From Fictibacillus phosphorivorans (GTDB lineage Bacteria > Bacillota > Bacilli > Bacillales > Fictibacillaceae): a stretch of DNA of 64,000 nt. Numbering within the stretch: the stretch's first letter is position 1; every line of letters starts with the position of its first letter. Of this stretch, positions 7,249 through 15,229 are shown piece after piece. The position numbers were made by a program, and so were the translations under genes. The notes beneath the pieces were generated by a model. The model saw only the letters and a program-made list of their open reading frames with translations, did no database searches and had not been told where the DNA came from. The stretch is from assembly GCF_023715845.1 (NCBI RefSeq), contig NZ_JAMBOR010000001.1:124001-188000 (forward strand), read 5' to 3'.

Positions 7249-8656
7249 TGATGTCATCGAATATGTTGACCGGGGAGTTTCCGGGGAAATCTTGGACCGT
7301 CTTGCCTTAACAAGACTCCGAAACGATGTACGCGCAGGAATGATTACAAAAGTGATTTGCCTGGATCCTGATCGTCTCTCCAGAAAGCTGATGAACCAAC
7401 TGATCATTACCGATGAGATTGAAAAACGTGGGGTAGAGCTTGTATTTGTGAATGGCGAATATAACAAAACTCCTGAAGGTAACCTTTTTTATAGCATGCG
7501 AGGTGCGATTGCGGAATTTGAGAAGTCCAAGATCAATGAACGTATGAGCCGGGGCAGAAGAGAAAAAGCAAGACAGGGGAAAGTCCTGAGAAACTTTCAG
7601 ATTTATGGTTATGATTACGATAAAGAAAATGGAAAAATAATCATAAATGAAGAAGAAGCGAAAATTGTTAGGCTTATTTTTGACTTGTTCACTAAACCCA
7701 ACCATATGGTAGAAGGTATTAACGGTATCGCGAAATACTTAACAAGTAAAGGAGTTCCGACAAAAAGAGGAGCTAGAGTTTGGCACCGTCAAGTGATCAG
7801 ACAGTTGTTGCTAAATCGTGTTTATATCGGTGAATTTTATCAAAATCGTTGGAACACAGAAGGCATGCTTGGTAACAAGTTTAAACCCAAGGAAGATCGA
7901 GTTCCTATGACAGAGCGGCCAAAAGAGGAATGGATTAAAATTGAATGTCCAGCCATTATCGACGAAGAACTGTTTTACCATGCTCAAAAGCTTCTGGGTG
8001 AATCTAGACGCAGGTGGGCTAAAAAAGGGAAAAGAAAATACTTATTAAGCGGCTTGATTCGATGTGCGGACTGTAAAAATACAATGGTTGGTGTTACAAG
8101 TACGAATTGGGGAAGAAGAGTATTTTATTATACGGATAAGAAAAATTATGCAGGTGCAAAACATCCTGGATGTGGTCAAAGAATCCCTGTTGAAAAGTTA
8201 GAGAAAGAAGTATGGAACGCAATACTTACATGGTTAAATGAACCTAATGAAATAGTAGCAGCTACTGAAAAAGAACAAAGCGATCTTTCAATGGATTTTG
8301 AAAAGATTGAGATCGAAAGACTTGAAAATGAAATCAAAAAAGTAAAGGGTGGCCGTAAAAAACTTCTGAGCTTATTCACTCATGACTTAGATATTTCTGA
8401 AGAAGAAATTAAGCAATCGTTACAAGATCTTAAAGAAAAAGAAGCGAGAATTCTAAAAGACTTAAACGAGCTGAAAACAAGAATGAAAGTGAACAAATAT
8501 CATATATATGGAAAGAACTTAATGCAAGAAGCTGCTATTTTTTATTTGTCAAAAGGGCAAGAAGAATTGACCTTTGAGGATAAAAAAGCACTCATTCGCC
8601 ATGTTGTAAAAGAGATCAAAGTATTTAAAGATCACGTTCAGATTAATACGTTCTAA
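7148..8656 (+). CDS. spoIVCA: SpoIVCA-type large serine recombinase (sigK element excisionase)
   Basis: This 502-residue protein is a large serine site-specific recombinase. The N-terminal resolvase domain opens MIAIYARVSTEEQ with catalytic Ser9 and holds DPDRLSRKLMNQLII, a stretch I recognise from B. subtilis SpoIVCA. The recombinase domain follows (about 160-260), then a zinc ribbon (CADC near 305, HPGCGQR near 340), a coiled coil (about 380-460) and a C-terminal tail. B. subtilis SpoIVCA has about 500 residues. SpoIVCA excises the skin element in the mother cell to rebuild sigK. The ATG at 7148 has AAAGGAG upstream. The gene ends 62 bases before the frame holding the C-terminal half of SigK, which makes the functional link direct. 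In B. subtilis spoIVCA lies at the spoIVCB (N-half) end instead, so the layout differs. Confidence 0.92.
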   Translation: MIAIYARVSTEEQAKKGFSLEDQIKECRKKAQTDDVIEYVDRGVSGEILDRLALTRLRNDVRAGMITKVICLDPDRLSRKLMNQLIITDEIEKRGVELVFVNGEYNKTPEGNLFYSMRGAIAEFEKSKINERMSRGRREKARQGKVLRNFQIYGYDYDKENGKIIINEEEAKIVRLIFDLFTKPNHMVEGINGIAKYLTSKGVPTKRGARVWHRQVIRQLLLNRVYIGEFYQNRWNTEGMLGNKFKPKEDRVPMTERPKEEWIKIECPAIIDEELFYHAQKLLGESRRRWAKKGKRKYLLSGLIRCADCKNTMVGVTSTNWGRRVFYYTDKKNYAGAKHPGCGQRIPVEKLEKEVWNAILTWLNEPNEIVAATEKEQSDLSMDFEKIEIERLENEIKKVKGGRKKLLSLFTHDLDISEEEIKQSLQDLKEKEARILKDLNELKTRMKVNKYHIYGKNLMQEAAIFYLSKGQEELTFEDKKALIRHVVKEIKVFKDHVQINTF

Positions 8657-8718
8657 AAATCCAAATGAATCTTATCCTACTTAAGATTGTTTCTTAAATC
8701 AGACTCTTCATACGTTTA

Positions 8719-9147
8719 TTGAATCCACCAATAAAACCTAAATCATTTCTCAATGTTATTGACATTAGAATCGAAATACTAATGCATCTACGAGCACTGA
8801 AGAAAACGAAGAAAGATGTATCTCTGCATGATCCGATTGGTACGGATAAAGAAGGTAATGAGATTACGCTTATTGATGTTTTGAAAGCAGAAACGGAAGA
8901 TGTCGTTGATGCGATCCAATTAAAGATGCAAAAAAAGAAAATTTATGATTATATTCATGTACTGGATGACAGAGAAAAAGAAGTAATCGTCGGGCGATTT
9001 GGGTTAGACCTGCAAAAAGAAAAAACACAAAGAGAAATTGCTAAACAGCTAGGGATCTCAAGGAGTTATGTTTCACGCATTGAAAAGAGAGCGCTCATGA
9101 AATTGTTTCATGAATTTTATAGAAGCCGTCAGCAAACGGAAAGATAA
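8719..9147 (+). CDS. sigK: C-terminal half of sporulation sigma factor K (SpoIIIC half)
   Basis: The open frame from TTG 8719 has 142 codons, but only residues from about 19 on are SigK. These include [19 protein letters not shown], then region 3 and region 4, with [15 protein letters not shown] and the helix-turn-helix [20 protein letters not shown] (about 103-122). Regions 1.2 and 2, which bind core polymerase and the -10 box, are absent, so this half alone is not a sigma factor. After excision of the element it would be fused to the N-terminal half and direct late mother-cell transcription. The first codons (8719-8772) belong to the element and have no good ribosome binding site, as expected if this half is translated only after joining. 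A terminator follows at 9159-9182. Confidence 0.93.
   Translation: MNPPIKPKSFLNVIDIRIEILMHLRALKKTKKDVSLHDPIGTDKEGNEITLIDVLKAETEDVVDAIQLKMQKKKIYDYIHVLDDREKEVIVGRFGLDLQKEKTQREIAKQLGISRSYVSRIEKRALMKLFHEFYRSRQQTER
8764..8784 (+). other. Right attachment junction within sigK
   Basis: Codons read I-R-I-E-I-L-M. Intact SigK reads C-I-E-N-E-I-L-M at this place. The sequence is sigK-like from about 8773 on (E-I-L-M-H-L-R-A-L) and unrelated before it, so the crossover lies at about 8770-8778, in ATCGAAAT. This is the same point at which the B. subtilis skin element interrupts sigK. Confidence 0.75.
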
Positions 9148-9158
9148 TACATTCAAAC

Positions 9159-9189
9159 AAGGCTGGTAATATTTACAGCCTTTTTATTT
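9159..9189 (+). terminator. sigK terminator
   Basis: AAGGCTG (9159-9165) pairs with CAGCCTT (9176-9182) around a 10-base loop and is followed by a T-rich tail. Confidence 0.7.
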
Positions 9190-9228
9190 TTGGCTACGGG
9201 CAAACTAAAGAAAAAAGGAGTTTTTAAA

Positions 9229-9510
9229 ATGGCTAGAAGAAAAAGACAGCCTGTCGTCCCAGAAGCACGTGAAGCATTAGATAAATTAAAAGCAAAAGTA
9301 ATGAAAGAAGCAGGATACAACGTCTCGGAACAATCTCCTGATGATGTGAAATATTCTGTCGCAAAAGACATGGGTGTAGAACTCGCTAAAGGCTATAATG
9401 GAACGATTACCTCAAAAGATGCAGGGCGTGTAGGAGGCGAAATCGGAGGAAGAATGGTCAAAGCACTCATTCAGCAGGCAAAAGCAAATTTAGGTAAACA
9501 AGCTCGTTAA
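9229..9510 (+). CDS. Alpha/beta-type small acid-soluble spore protein
   Basis: This 93-residue protein has the SASP alpha/beta signature near its C-terminus: TITSKDAGRVGGEIGGRMVK, followed by ALIQQAKANL. These proteins coat and protect forespore DNA and are degraded by Gpr at germination (gpr is in this window at 37923). The ATG at 9229 has AAAAGGAG upstream. It is longer than the usual 60-72 residues because of an N-terminal extension (MARRKRQPVVPEAREALDKL). The usual Gpr cleavage motif (E-I/F-A-S-E) is replaced by YSVAKDMGV, so its digestion may be slower. Forespore (SigG) expression is expected from the family. Confidence 0.85.
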   Translation: MARRKRQPVVPEAREALDKLKAKVMKEAGYNVSEQSPDDVKYSVAKDMGVELAKGYNGTITSKDAGRVGGEIGGRMVKALIQQAKANLGKQAR

Positions 9511-9580
9511 GAAATAAAGAATATCGGGTTTAAATCATTAAAACAGGGAATAGAATAGGTAAAAAACAGGAGGCGTTGTT

Positions 9581-9655
9581 ATGCAGGAAGCTGTTATGTA
9601 TGGAGCATTTGTAGTGATGTTAGCCTATTTTATTTATGCCGCCATCGCAGAATAA
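9581..9655 (+). CDS. 24-residue single-pass membrane peptide
   Basis: The frame MQEAVMYGAFVVMLAYFIYA...AE has 24 residues, of which about 17 form one hydrophobic helix. The ATG at 9581 is preceded by CAGGAGGCG at an ideal distance, and a terminator follows 10 bases after the stop. This layout of a strong ribosome binding site, a tiny frame and a terminator supports a real gene. The family is not recognised. Small peptides of this shape often bind membrane complexes or act in sporulation, but that is only analogy. Confidence 0.55.
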   Translation: MQEAVMYGAFVVMLAYFIYAAIAE

Positions 9656-9664
9656 ATAAAAAAT

Positions 9665-9688
9665 CTCTCCAAATCGGGGAGTTTTTTT
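9665..9688 (+). terminator. Terminator after the small membrane peptide
   Basis: CTCTCC (9665-9670) pairs with GGGGAG (9676-9681, one G-T pair) around AAATC, followed by seven T. Confidence 0.7.
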
Positions 9689-9795
9689 ATGCAAAAAAAT
9701 AATTATTAATAAAAATAAACTTCATAGTCGATTTTTGTTTGAATATTTTTTATAATAAGAAAAGAATGTAAATACGTACATAGGGGGGGAAGATT

Positions 9796-11577
9796 ATGTT
9801 ACTACAAGATTTGAGGCAGACATGGGAACTTGATTCTGTTTTTCCTGGCGGAAGCGATTCAAAAGAACTACTAACAGAAATAAAATGGGCGGAAGAAGAA
9901 GTTAAAACCCTCTTTAAAAAAACGGAGGAGTTTACTTTTTCTACCGAGAACTTTTTAAACTTAATCTTTGACATGCAGCGTTTGTCTGAAAGGCTATCAA
10001 CAACAGGATCATTTGTTGGCTGTTTGATCGCACAAGATGTTCATGATAAAAAGGCGATGGCACTTCGTGGACGTTTAGAATCTATTTATGCAGCTTTTTC
10101 TAATGTAGGTTCAGCTCTTGATAAAGAGTTGATGGAAATCTCTGAAGATACTTGGGCTGATGTAGTAAATCTACCTGAGGTTAAAGATATTGCATTCACA
10201 CTAAATGAGAGAAGAATGCTCGCCAAGGAGAAATTAGGTATTTCTGAAGAATCTTTAATCAATGACCTTGCCGTTGATGGATACCATGCATGGTCTACGT
10301 TATATGATCTAGTGGTAGGAAGAATAAATATTAAAGTTGAGATCGATGGTAAAGAAGAAGAATTATCAGTAGGTCAAGCAGAAAATAAATTTTCTAATCC
10401 TGACCGCCAAATTCGAAAAGATACATTTGAAAAGTTCGTAGAGGCATGGGATAATGAAGCGGAATTTTGTGCAGCTTCACTTAATCACATTGCTGGCTTC
10501 CGAAACGAGATCTATAAACATAGAGGCTGGAAAGAAACATTAAAAGAACCTCTTGCGATAAACCGTATGAAACAAGAAACACTTACAGCCATGTGGGATG
10601 CTATTTCTTCTCAAAAAGATATATTTGTGAAATACCTAGACCGTAAAGCAGAATTACTAGGTTTAGAAAAACTGAGCTGGTACGACGTTGACGCACCTCT
10701 TTCATCTGCAAACAGCAAAATGAGTTATGATGAATCTGCGCAGTTTATTGTTGAACATTTCCGCTCGCTTGCTCCTAAAATGGCGGATTTCTCAGAGAAA
10801 GCTTTCCTTCAAGGTTGGATTGAAGCTGAAGACCGTGCTGGAAAAAGACCAGGAGGTTTCTGTACAGGATTCCCGACTAAGAAGGAAACACGTATTTTTA
10901 TGACGTTCTCTGGGACACTAAACAATGTTTCTACATTAGCACATGAACTTGGCCACGCATTCCATTCAGATGTGTTAAAGGAATTACCATACTACGCAAC
11001 AAATTATGCGATGAACGTTGCTGAAACGGCATCTACTTTTGCTGAAATGATCGTTGCAGACGCAGCAGTTACAAATGCAAAAACAAAAGAGGAGAAGATT
11101 GCTCTTTTAGAAGATAAAGCGCAACGTTCTGTAGCATTTTTCATGAACATTCACGCCCGTTTCTTGTTCGAAACAAGAATGTACGAAGAAAGAAAGAACG
11201 GTCAATTATCCGTAGAACGTCTGTGTGAGTTGATGGAAGAAGCTCAAAAAGAAGCATTTAATGGTGCTCTAGCGGAGTATCACCCTTATTTCTGGGCATC
11301 TAAACTTCACTTCTACATTACAGATGTACCGTTTTATAATTTTCCTTATACATTTGGATACTTATTCTCAGCTGGGATCTACGCCAAAGCGAAAGAAGAA
11401 GGACCTGCCTTTGAAGAGAAATATATCGCGCTTTTACAAGACACTGGAAAGATGGAAGTAGAAGAATTAGCACAAAAACACTTGGGAATCGATATTACGA
11501 AGCAAGATTTCTGGTTAAAAGGAATCGAATTAGCAGCTGAAGATGTTGAGGAATTCCTTGAATTAACTCAAAAATAA
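9796..11577 (+). CDS. M3-family oligoendopeptidase (PepF-like)
   Basis: This 593-residue zinc metallopeptidase hydrolyses short peptides in the cytoplasm. The active-site motif HELGHAFH lies near residue 382, with the third ligand Glu further on in NVAETASTFAEM (about 412-423), as in the M3 family. Upstream helices (NHIAGFRNEIYKHRGW) fit the oligoendopeptidase F subgroup. There is no signal peptide. The ATG at 9796 follows AGGGGGGAAG. It is a single transcription unit with a bidirectional terminator at 11609-11640 shared with the convergent pssA. Length is normal (about 565-605). The exact subtype (pepF, or the YqgT/YjbG kind) is not resolved. Confidence 0.88.
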   Translation: MLLQDLRQTWELDSVFPGGSDSKELLTEIKWAEEEVKTLFKKTEEFTFSTENFLNLIFDMQRLSERLSTTGSFVGCLIAQDVHDKKAMALRGRLESIYAAFSNVGSALDKELMEISEDTWADVVNLPEVKDIAFTLNERRMLAKEKLGISEESLINDLAVDGYHAWSTLYDLVVGRINIKVEIDGKEEELSVGQAENKFSNPDRQIRKDTFEKFVEAWDNEAEFCAASLNHIAGFRNEIYKHRGWKETLKEPLAINRMKQETLTAMWDAISSQKDIFVKYLDRKAELLGLEKLSWYDVDAPLSSANSKMSYDESAQFIVEHFRSLAPKMADFSEKAFLQGWIEAEDRAGKRPGGFCTGFPTKKETRIFMTFSGTLNNVSTLAHELGHAFHSDVLKELPYYATNYAMNVAETASTFAEMIVADAAVTNAKTKEEKIALLEDKAQRSVAFFMNIHARFLFETRMYEERKNGQLSVERLCELMEEAQKEAFNGALAEYHPYFWASKLHFYITDVPFYNFPYTFGYLFSAGIYAKAKEEGPAFEEKYIALLQDTGKMEVEELAQKHLGIDITKQDFWLKGIELAAEDVEEFLELTQK

Positions 11578-11608
11578 AAAATATCGAGCTTATCACTCTA
11601 ATCGTATT

Positions 11609-11640
11609 AAAAAACCGCAGCTACCATGCTACGGTTTTTT
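11609..11640. terminator. Bidirectional terminator between pepF-like gene and pssA
   Basis: AAAAAACCGCAGC and GCTACGGTTTTTT form a stem with one mismatch around TACCAT. Both strands end in a T-run, serving the two convergent genes. Confidence 0.75.
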
Positions 11641-12184
11641 ATCTTTTTTCTATGGAAATCGTACTGATCATTAATATTGCGAGACCGATTGTGAGAAACA
11701 TAAAAAAGAATCCGGGTAAGATGTTAATTAATAGGTAAGCTGCAGCCATTAAACAACCTGCAACCGTTATAGGTACACCCACAAATGATCCTGTAAACTC
11801 TGTAATGTTGAATCTTGCTAGTCGAATGGCTCCGCATACGATAAATATAATTGTAAATATAATGCCAGGAACACCAAACTGATGAAGTGCTGCTTGATAG
11901 ATTAAAAAGGCAGGCGCAATACCAAATGAAATTAAATCACAGAGTGAATCCAGCTGTTTACCAAATTCAGATTCGATGTTTAATTTTCGCGCGATCATCC
12001 CGTCAAAACGATCAAACAAACCTGCTAAAAAAATCAAGATCAATCCAATTTTTAAATTACCATTCATCATGAATAACAAAGCCAACGCGCCAAGTGATAA
12101 GTTGATCAATGTTAAGAAGTTCGCAGTTTGTCCCTTAACTTTCTTAATGATTGAATCAATACGATCTCTTTCAATCAAAAACAT
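11639..12184 (-). CDS. pssA: CDP-diacylglycerol--serine O-phosphatidyltransferase
   Basis: This 181-residue membrane enzyme makes phosphatidylserine from CDP-diacylglycerol and serine, the precursor of phosphatidylethanolamine. The CDP-alcohol phosphotransferase signature DG-x2-AR-x8-G-x3-D-x3-D is complete in DGMIARKLNIESEFGKQLDS...D (about 58-81). Around it are roughly six membrane helices. The ATG at 12184 has AGGGAGTG before it. An in-frame ATG at 12208 lacks such a site and lies inside a hairpin, so 12184 is preferred. In B. subtilis pssA is followed by psd; here no psd follows, since the gene is convergent with the peptidase. Confidence 0.93.
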   Translation of the reverse strand: MFLIERDRIDSIIKKVKGQTANFLTLINLSLGALALLFMMNGNLKIGLILIFLAGLFDRFDGMIARKLNIESEFGKQLDSLCDLISFGIAPAFLIYQAALHQFGVPGIIFTIIFIVCGAIRLARFNITEFTGSFVGVPITVAGCLMAAAYLLINILPGFFFMFLTIGLAILMISTISIEKR

Positions 12185-12206
12185 CCGATCACTCCCTAAA
12201 TAGAGC

Positions 12207-12238
12207 ACGAAGCAGGATATATGAATATCCTGCTTCGT
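12207..12238. repeat. Perfect 14-base inverted repeat upstream of pssA
   Basis: ACGAAGCAGGATAT (12207-12220) and ATATCCTGCTTCGT (12225-12238) form a perfect hairpin with loop ATGA. No T-run follows on either strand. It lies between the mrpG stop and the pssA start on the minus strand. It could be an inefficient terminator for the mrp operon, an RNA-stabilising stem or a pssA leader structure. Confidence 0.55.
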
Positions 12239-12332
12239 CTAGTTGCTTACAAGTATATAACTATTTTATTCATTATATGCTTATTAGAAATGGTTTAAAA
12301 GTGGAAAAATTATTTTGGATGCTTGGATTTTA

Positions 12333-12677
12333 TTATAAATCTTCCTGATGTTGTTTTTTTTCAAGTTGATCATAAACAGTCTTTTCAGATAATGGAACGC
12401 CTGTCCGATAGGCAGCTCGAGAGATCATATGGCCAGCTACAGGTGCTGTGAGAAGGATAAACAAGATACCTAAGAGCAACTTTCCGCTGAATACATTCAT
12501 ATTTGAATAGACATAGATTGCAGCTCCGATAAGTACACCTGAAACACCTAATGTAGAACTCTTTGTTGCTGCATGAAGTCTTGAATATACATCTGGAAAA
12601 CGAAGAACACCTATCGTTCCAGAGATTATAAAAAAGGTGCCTATGATAAGGAAGAAACTAATCACGATCTTGATCAA
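12333..12677 (-). CDS. mrpG: Mrp antiporter subunit G
   Basis: MrpG/MnhG subunit of about 114 residues, with three membrane helices and the family signature GVLRFPDVYSRLHAATKSST (about 24-43). It is part of the hetero-oligomeric Mrp Na+/H+ antiporter in the membrane. Start: the frame opens at GTG 12686, but AAAAGGG directly precedes that codon, so TTG at 12677 (about 9 bases after the Shine-Dalgarno sequence) is more likely. It overlaps the end of mrpF, indicating translational coupling. It is the last gene of the minus-strand operon. Confidence 0.92.
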   Translation of the reverse strand: MIKIVISFFLIIGTFFIISGTIGVLRFPDVYSRLHAATKSSTLGVSGVLIGAAIYVYSNMNVFSGKLLLGILFILLTAPVAGHMISRAAYRTGVPLSEKTVYDQLEKKQHQEDL

Positions 12678-12948
12678 TGATAACACCCTTTTCTAAAAAT
12701 TTTGCAACTGAGACTGTTGCAATAAATGTTAATATACCGATTAACAGTATGATGTCGTTCAATTGAACGGTATCTAACAGGATAGCCATTAAACCAGTGA
12801 TCGCAACTAAGTTAATGCCGATCGTATCAAGTGCAACAACTCGATCAGGGTTCGATGGGCCGACAATTGCTCTGTATAAAAGAAGTAGAATTGAGATGGT
12901 TATCACAAATACACAAGAATAAACAACCATCGAGAACCAATCTATCAT
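12658..12948 (-). CDS. mrpF: Mrp antiporter subunit F
   Basis: MrpF/MnhF subunit of 96 residues with three membrane helices. YRAIVGPSNPDRVVALDTIG (about 25-44) is the conserved loop. The ATG at 12948 overlaps the mrpE stop by four bases (ATGA), and the 3' end overlaps mrpG. The length is typical. Confidence 0.94.
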   Translation of the reverse strand: MIDWFSMVVYSCVFVITISILLLLYRAIVGPSNPDRVVALDTIGINLVAITGLMAILLDTVQLNDIILLIGILTFIATVSVAKFLEKGVIIDQDRD

Positions 12949-13421
12949 CGTGTTACCTCCCTTATTGCTTTTTCGAAAGTATCTTTAATGCCGACAATCG
13001 TTTCATTTACATCAGGGAGGTCTATGGCATGAATATAAATATATCGCTGATCTCTTGAAACATCTACAGAAAGTGTTCCTGGGGTAAGAGTAATCAAGTT
13101 AGCGAGCAAAGTGATTTCCCAATTTCTTTTAACATCGATCGGCAAAGCAATAATGCCTGGCTGAAAATCAAGCTTCGGTTTGTATACCCACTTTAAAACA
13201 TCTACATTGGCTAAGATTAACTCTTTTAAGAATAGAAGAATTAGATAGCCAATCGCCTTTACTTGTTTGAAGTAATAAGAATCAGGTATAAAACGATTAA
13301 GCAAATACAGCAGCGCCGCCCCAAGCACAAATCCTACCACGAAACTTGCGAATGAGTAGCTCTCAGATAAGAACATCCATATGACGGCGATCAGCAAATT
13401 TAAGATAAGTTGAAATGTCAT
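12945..13421 (-). CDS. mrpE: Mrp antiporter subunit E
   Basis: MrpE/MnhE subunit of 158 residues. N-terminal membrane helices precede a conserved cytoplasmic domain with NLITLTPGTLSVDV (about 106-119), the hallmark of the family. The ATG at 13421 has AGGAG at a good distance, and the stop overlaps the mrpF start. The gap to mrpD is only 4 bases. Confidence 0.94.
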   Translation of the reverse strand: MTFQLILNLLIAVIWMFLSESYSFASFVVGFVLGAALLYLLNRFIPDSYYFKQVKAIGYLILLFLKELILANVDVLKWVYKPKLDFQPGIIALPIDVKRNWEITLLANLITLTPGTLSVDVSRDQRYIYIHAIDLPDVNETIVGIKDTFEKAIREVTR

Positions 13422-13425
13422 CGAA

Positions 13426-14901
13426 CTACTCCTTTAAAACAAAATCAATATAGATTTGAGGATCTATAAGGTTATCAGCTGCAGATTGGATATATGGATA
13501 GAACCATTCCGCCCCCACCCCAAGAAGGATTGAGATAGCGATTAATAAACCAGAAGCGACAAGTCCTGAGCGCCTAACTTTTTCCTTTGGTTCTTTAAGT
13601 TCTCCCCAGAATGCTCCGATAAAGATACGGATAACTGAAAATAAGATTAACAGACTTGATAACAGTCCGATCCCCGCCACAAAATAATGTTCCTCATCAA
13701 AAGCACCTCTCAATAGAAGATACTTACCGATAAAGCCGCTAAAAGGAGGGATCCCAGCAAGGATGAGAGCTGCGATGAAAAACATCCAGCCTAAAAGAGG
13801 GGATGTTTTTATATATCCGCCCATTTTATTTAAATTAGAGGTTCCTGCGTGCCATACTAATAAACCAGCGAGGAAGAACAACGCAGCTTTTATTGCCATA
13901 TCGTGAATAAGGTAATAAATCGTCCCAGCAAGTGACTCAGCCGAAAATGTACCGATTCCAAGAAGCATGAAACCAATCGCTGGCATAATGTTATAGGCAA
14001 TAATAAGCTTCACATTTGAAGTAGATAAAGCCCCTATCACACCAATCAGCATCGTAATCGCTGCAACCCATATGAAGAAAGTATGCGTTAACTCAAGTTT
14101 ATGCGAGAAAATAAGTGTATAAACTCTAAGCATCGAATATACGCCGACCTTAGTCAGGAGTGCACCAAATAGAGCCGAGACAACAGGAGATGGAACGATA
14201 TACGACTTCGGAAGCCAGAAGTAGAGCGGAAATAATGCTCCTTTAGTGGCAAATACCACGAACAACAAGATCGCGATTCCCGTTAGTATTCCTTGTTGCT
14301 CAACTTCAGCTACACGTTCACCAAGCTGTGCCATGTTAACTGTCCCAGTAACGGAGTAAAGGAAAGCCACTGTCGTTACAAATAGGATGGAAGAAAATAA
14401 GTTTAACAATATATATTTTACTGATTCGCGAAACTGCTGCTTAGACCCTCCAATGATGATCAGTCCGTATGAAGCCATCAAGAGTACTTCAAAAAATACA
14501 AAAAGGTTAAATAGGTCACCAGTTAAGAATGCACCGCTCACCCCAGCGATCAATATGAAGAACAGGGGATAAAAATAATGCTTCGTCATCTTGCTAGTCA
14601 CAGAAGAGGATGCAAAAATTACTGAAGCTAAAGCAATCACATTTACAGAGAGTGTCATAATAACAGAGAGTTTATCCGCTACAAGGATTATGCCAAAAGG
14701 TGCTTTCCATCCTCCAGTTTCAAGAACAAGCGGATGGTGGGTAAACACAAAATAACTTAAGAATATAGATAGACCTAAATTAAGTAATACAGTCAAATAT
14801 GAAATCTTTATTGTCAGTTGGTGCCGGTTCTTTAAGAAAACTAGAAGAGCACCAACGAACAAAGGAATAAAAATCGGCAAAAATACTAAATTACTCATCA
14901 T
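13426..14901 (-). CDS. mrpD: Mrp antiporter subunit D
   Basis: This 491-residue protein with about 14 membrane helices is homologous to the NuoM/NuoN proton-channel subunits of complex I. Typical motifs are LFVFFEVLLMASYGLIIIGG, with the conserved Glu of helix 5, and WLPKSYIVPSPVVSALFGAL. It forms one of the two proton/sodium pathways of the Mrp complex. The start is ATG-ATG at 14901/14898, overlapping the end of mrpC. The length matches the family (about 490). Confidence 0.95.
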   Translation of the reverse strand: MMSNLVFLPIFIPLFVGALLVFLKNRHQLTIKISYLTVLLNLGLSIFLSYFVFTHHPLVLETGGWKAPFGIILVADKLSVIMTLSVNVIALASVIFASSSVTSKMTKHYFYPLFFILIAGVSGAFLTGDLFNLFVFFEVLLMASYGLIIIGGSKQQFRESVKYILLNLFSSILFVTTVAFLYSVTGTVNMAQLGERVAEVEQQGILTGIAILLFVVFATKGALFPLYFWLPKSYIVPSPVVSALFGALLTKVGVYSMLRVYTLIFSHKLELTHTFFIWVAAITMLIGVIGALSTSNVKLIIAYNIMPAIGFMLLGIGTFSAESLAGTIYYLIHDMAIKAALFFLAGLLVWHAGTSNLNKMGGYIKTSPLLGWMFFIAALILAGIPPFSGFIGKYLLLRGAFDEEHYFVAGIGLLSSLLILFSVIRIFIGAFWGELKEPKEKVRRSGLVASGLLIAISILLGVGAEWFYPYIQSAADNLIDPQIYIDFVLKE

Positions 14902-15229
14902 CCGTTCCCCTTAGTTGATCCATCATGTCCGTCTTATTGCTCTGGTATGTCCGGTACGCTAGTACAAGCAAGAAGCTCGTGATCCCGAAACTAATTACGA
15001 TCGAAGTCAGTATTAGCGCTTGAGGAAGGGGGTCCGTATACTCGGTGATTCCTTTTTCCAGAATTGGGGGAGCACCGCGGTTTAATTTCCCCATCGTCAA
15101 GATAAAAAGGTGGGCCCCATGAGAAAGCAACACTGTTCCCAGAACAATTTTTATAAGTTGTTTTTGTAGTAAAAGGTATACGCCGGCCGCAAATAAAGTT
15201 CCGGCAAGTATAGACATTACAATTTCCAT
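14891..15229 (-). CDS. mrpC: Mrp antiporter subunit C
   Basis: This 112-residue NuoK-like subunit has three membrane helices and TDPLPQALILTSIVISFGI (about 66-84), the family signature. The ATG at 15229 overlaps the mrpA stop (TAATG), so mrpC follows mrpA directly. In B. subtilis mrpB lies between these two genes; it is missing here. Confidence 0.94.
   Translation of the reverse strand: MEIVMSILAGTLFAAGVYLLLQKQLIKIVLGTVLLSHGAHLFILTMGKLNRGAPPILEKGITEYTDPLPQALILTSIVISFGITSFLLVLAYRTYQSNKTDMMDQLRGTDDE

Larger units (their letters stand above)
1..8775. mobile_element. Right part of a skin-like element interrupting sigK
   Basis: The sigK coding sequence begins abruptly at about 8773, directly downstream of a spoIVCA-type recombinase. 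No sigK N-terminal half exists anywhere in the window, so the element should extend left beyond base 1. In the window it carries a partial gene, a carD-like gene, copper genes, a broken ferredoxin-like gene, a GerP-type gene and the recombinase. No phage structural genes are visible in this part. The left end and total size cannot be seen. The extent is inference; the right junction is read directly. Confidence 0.7.
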
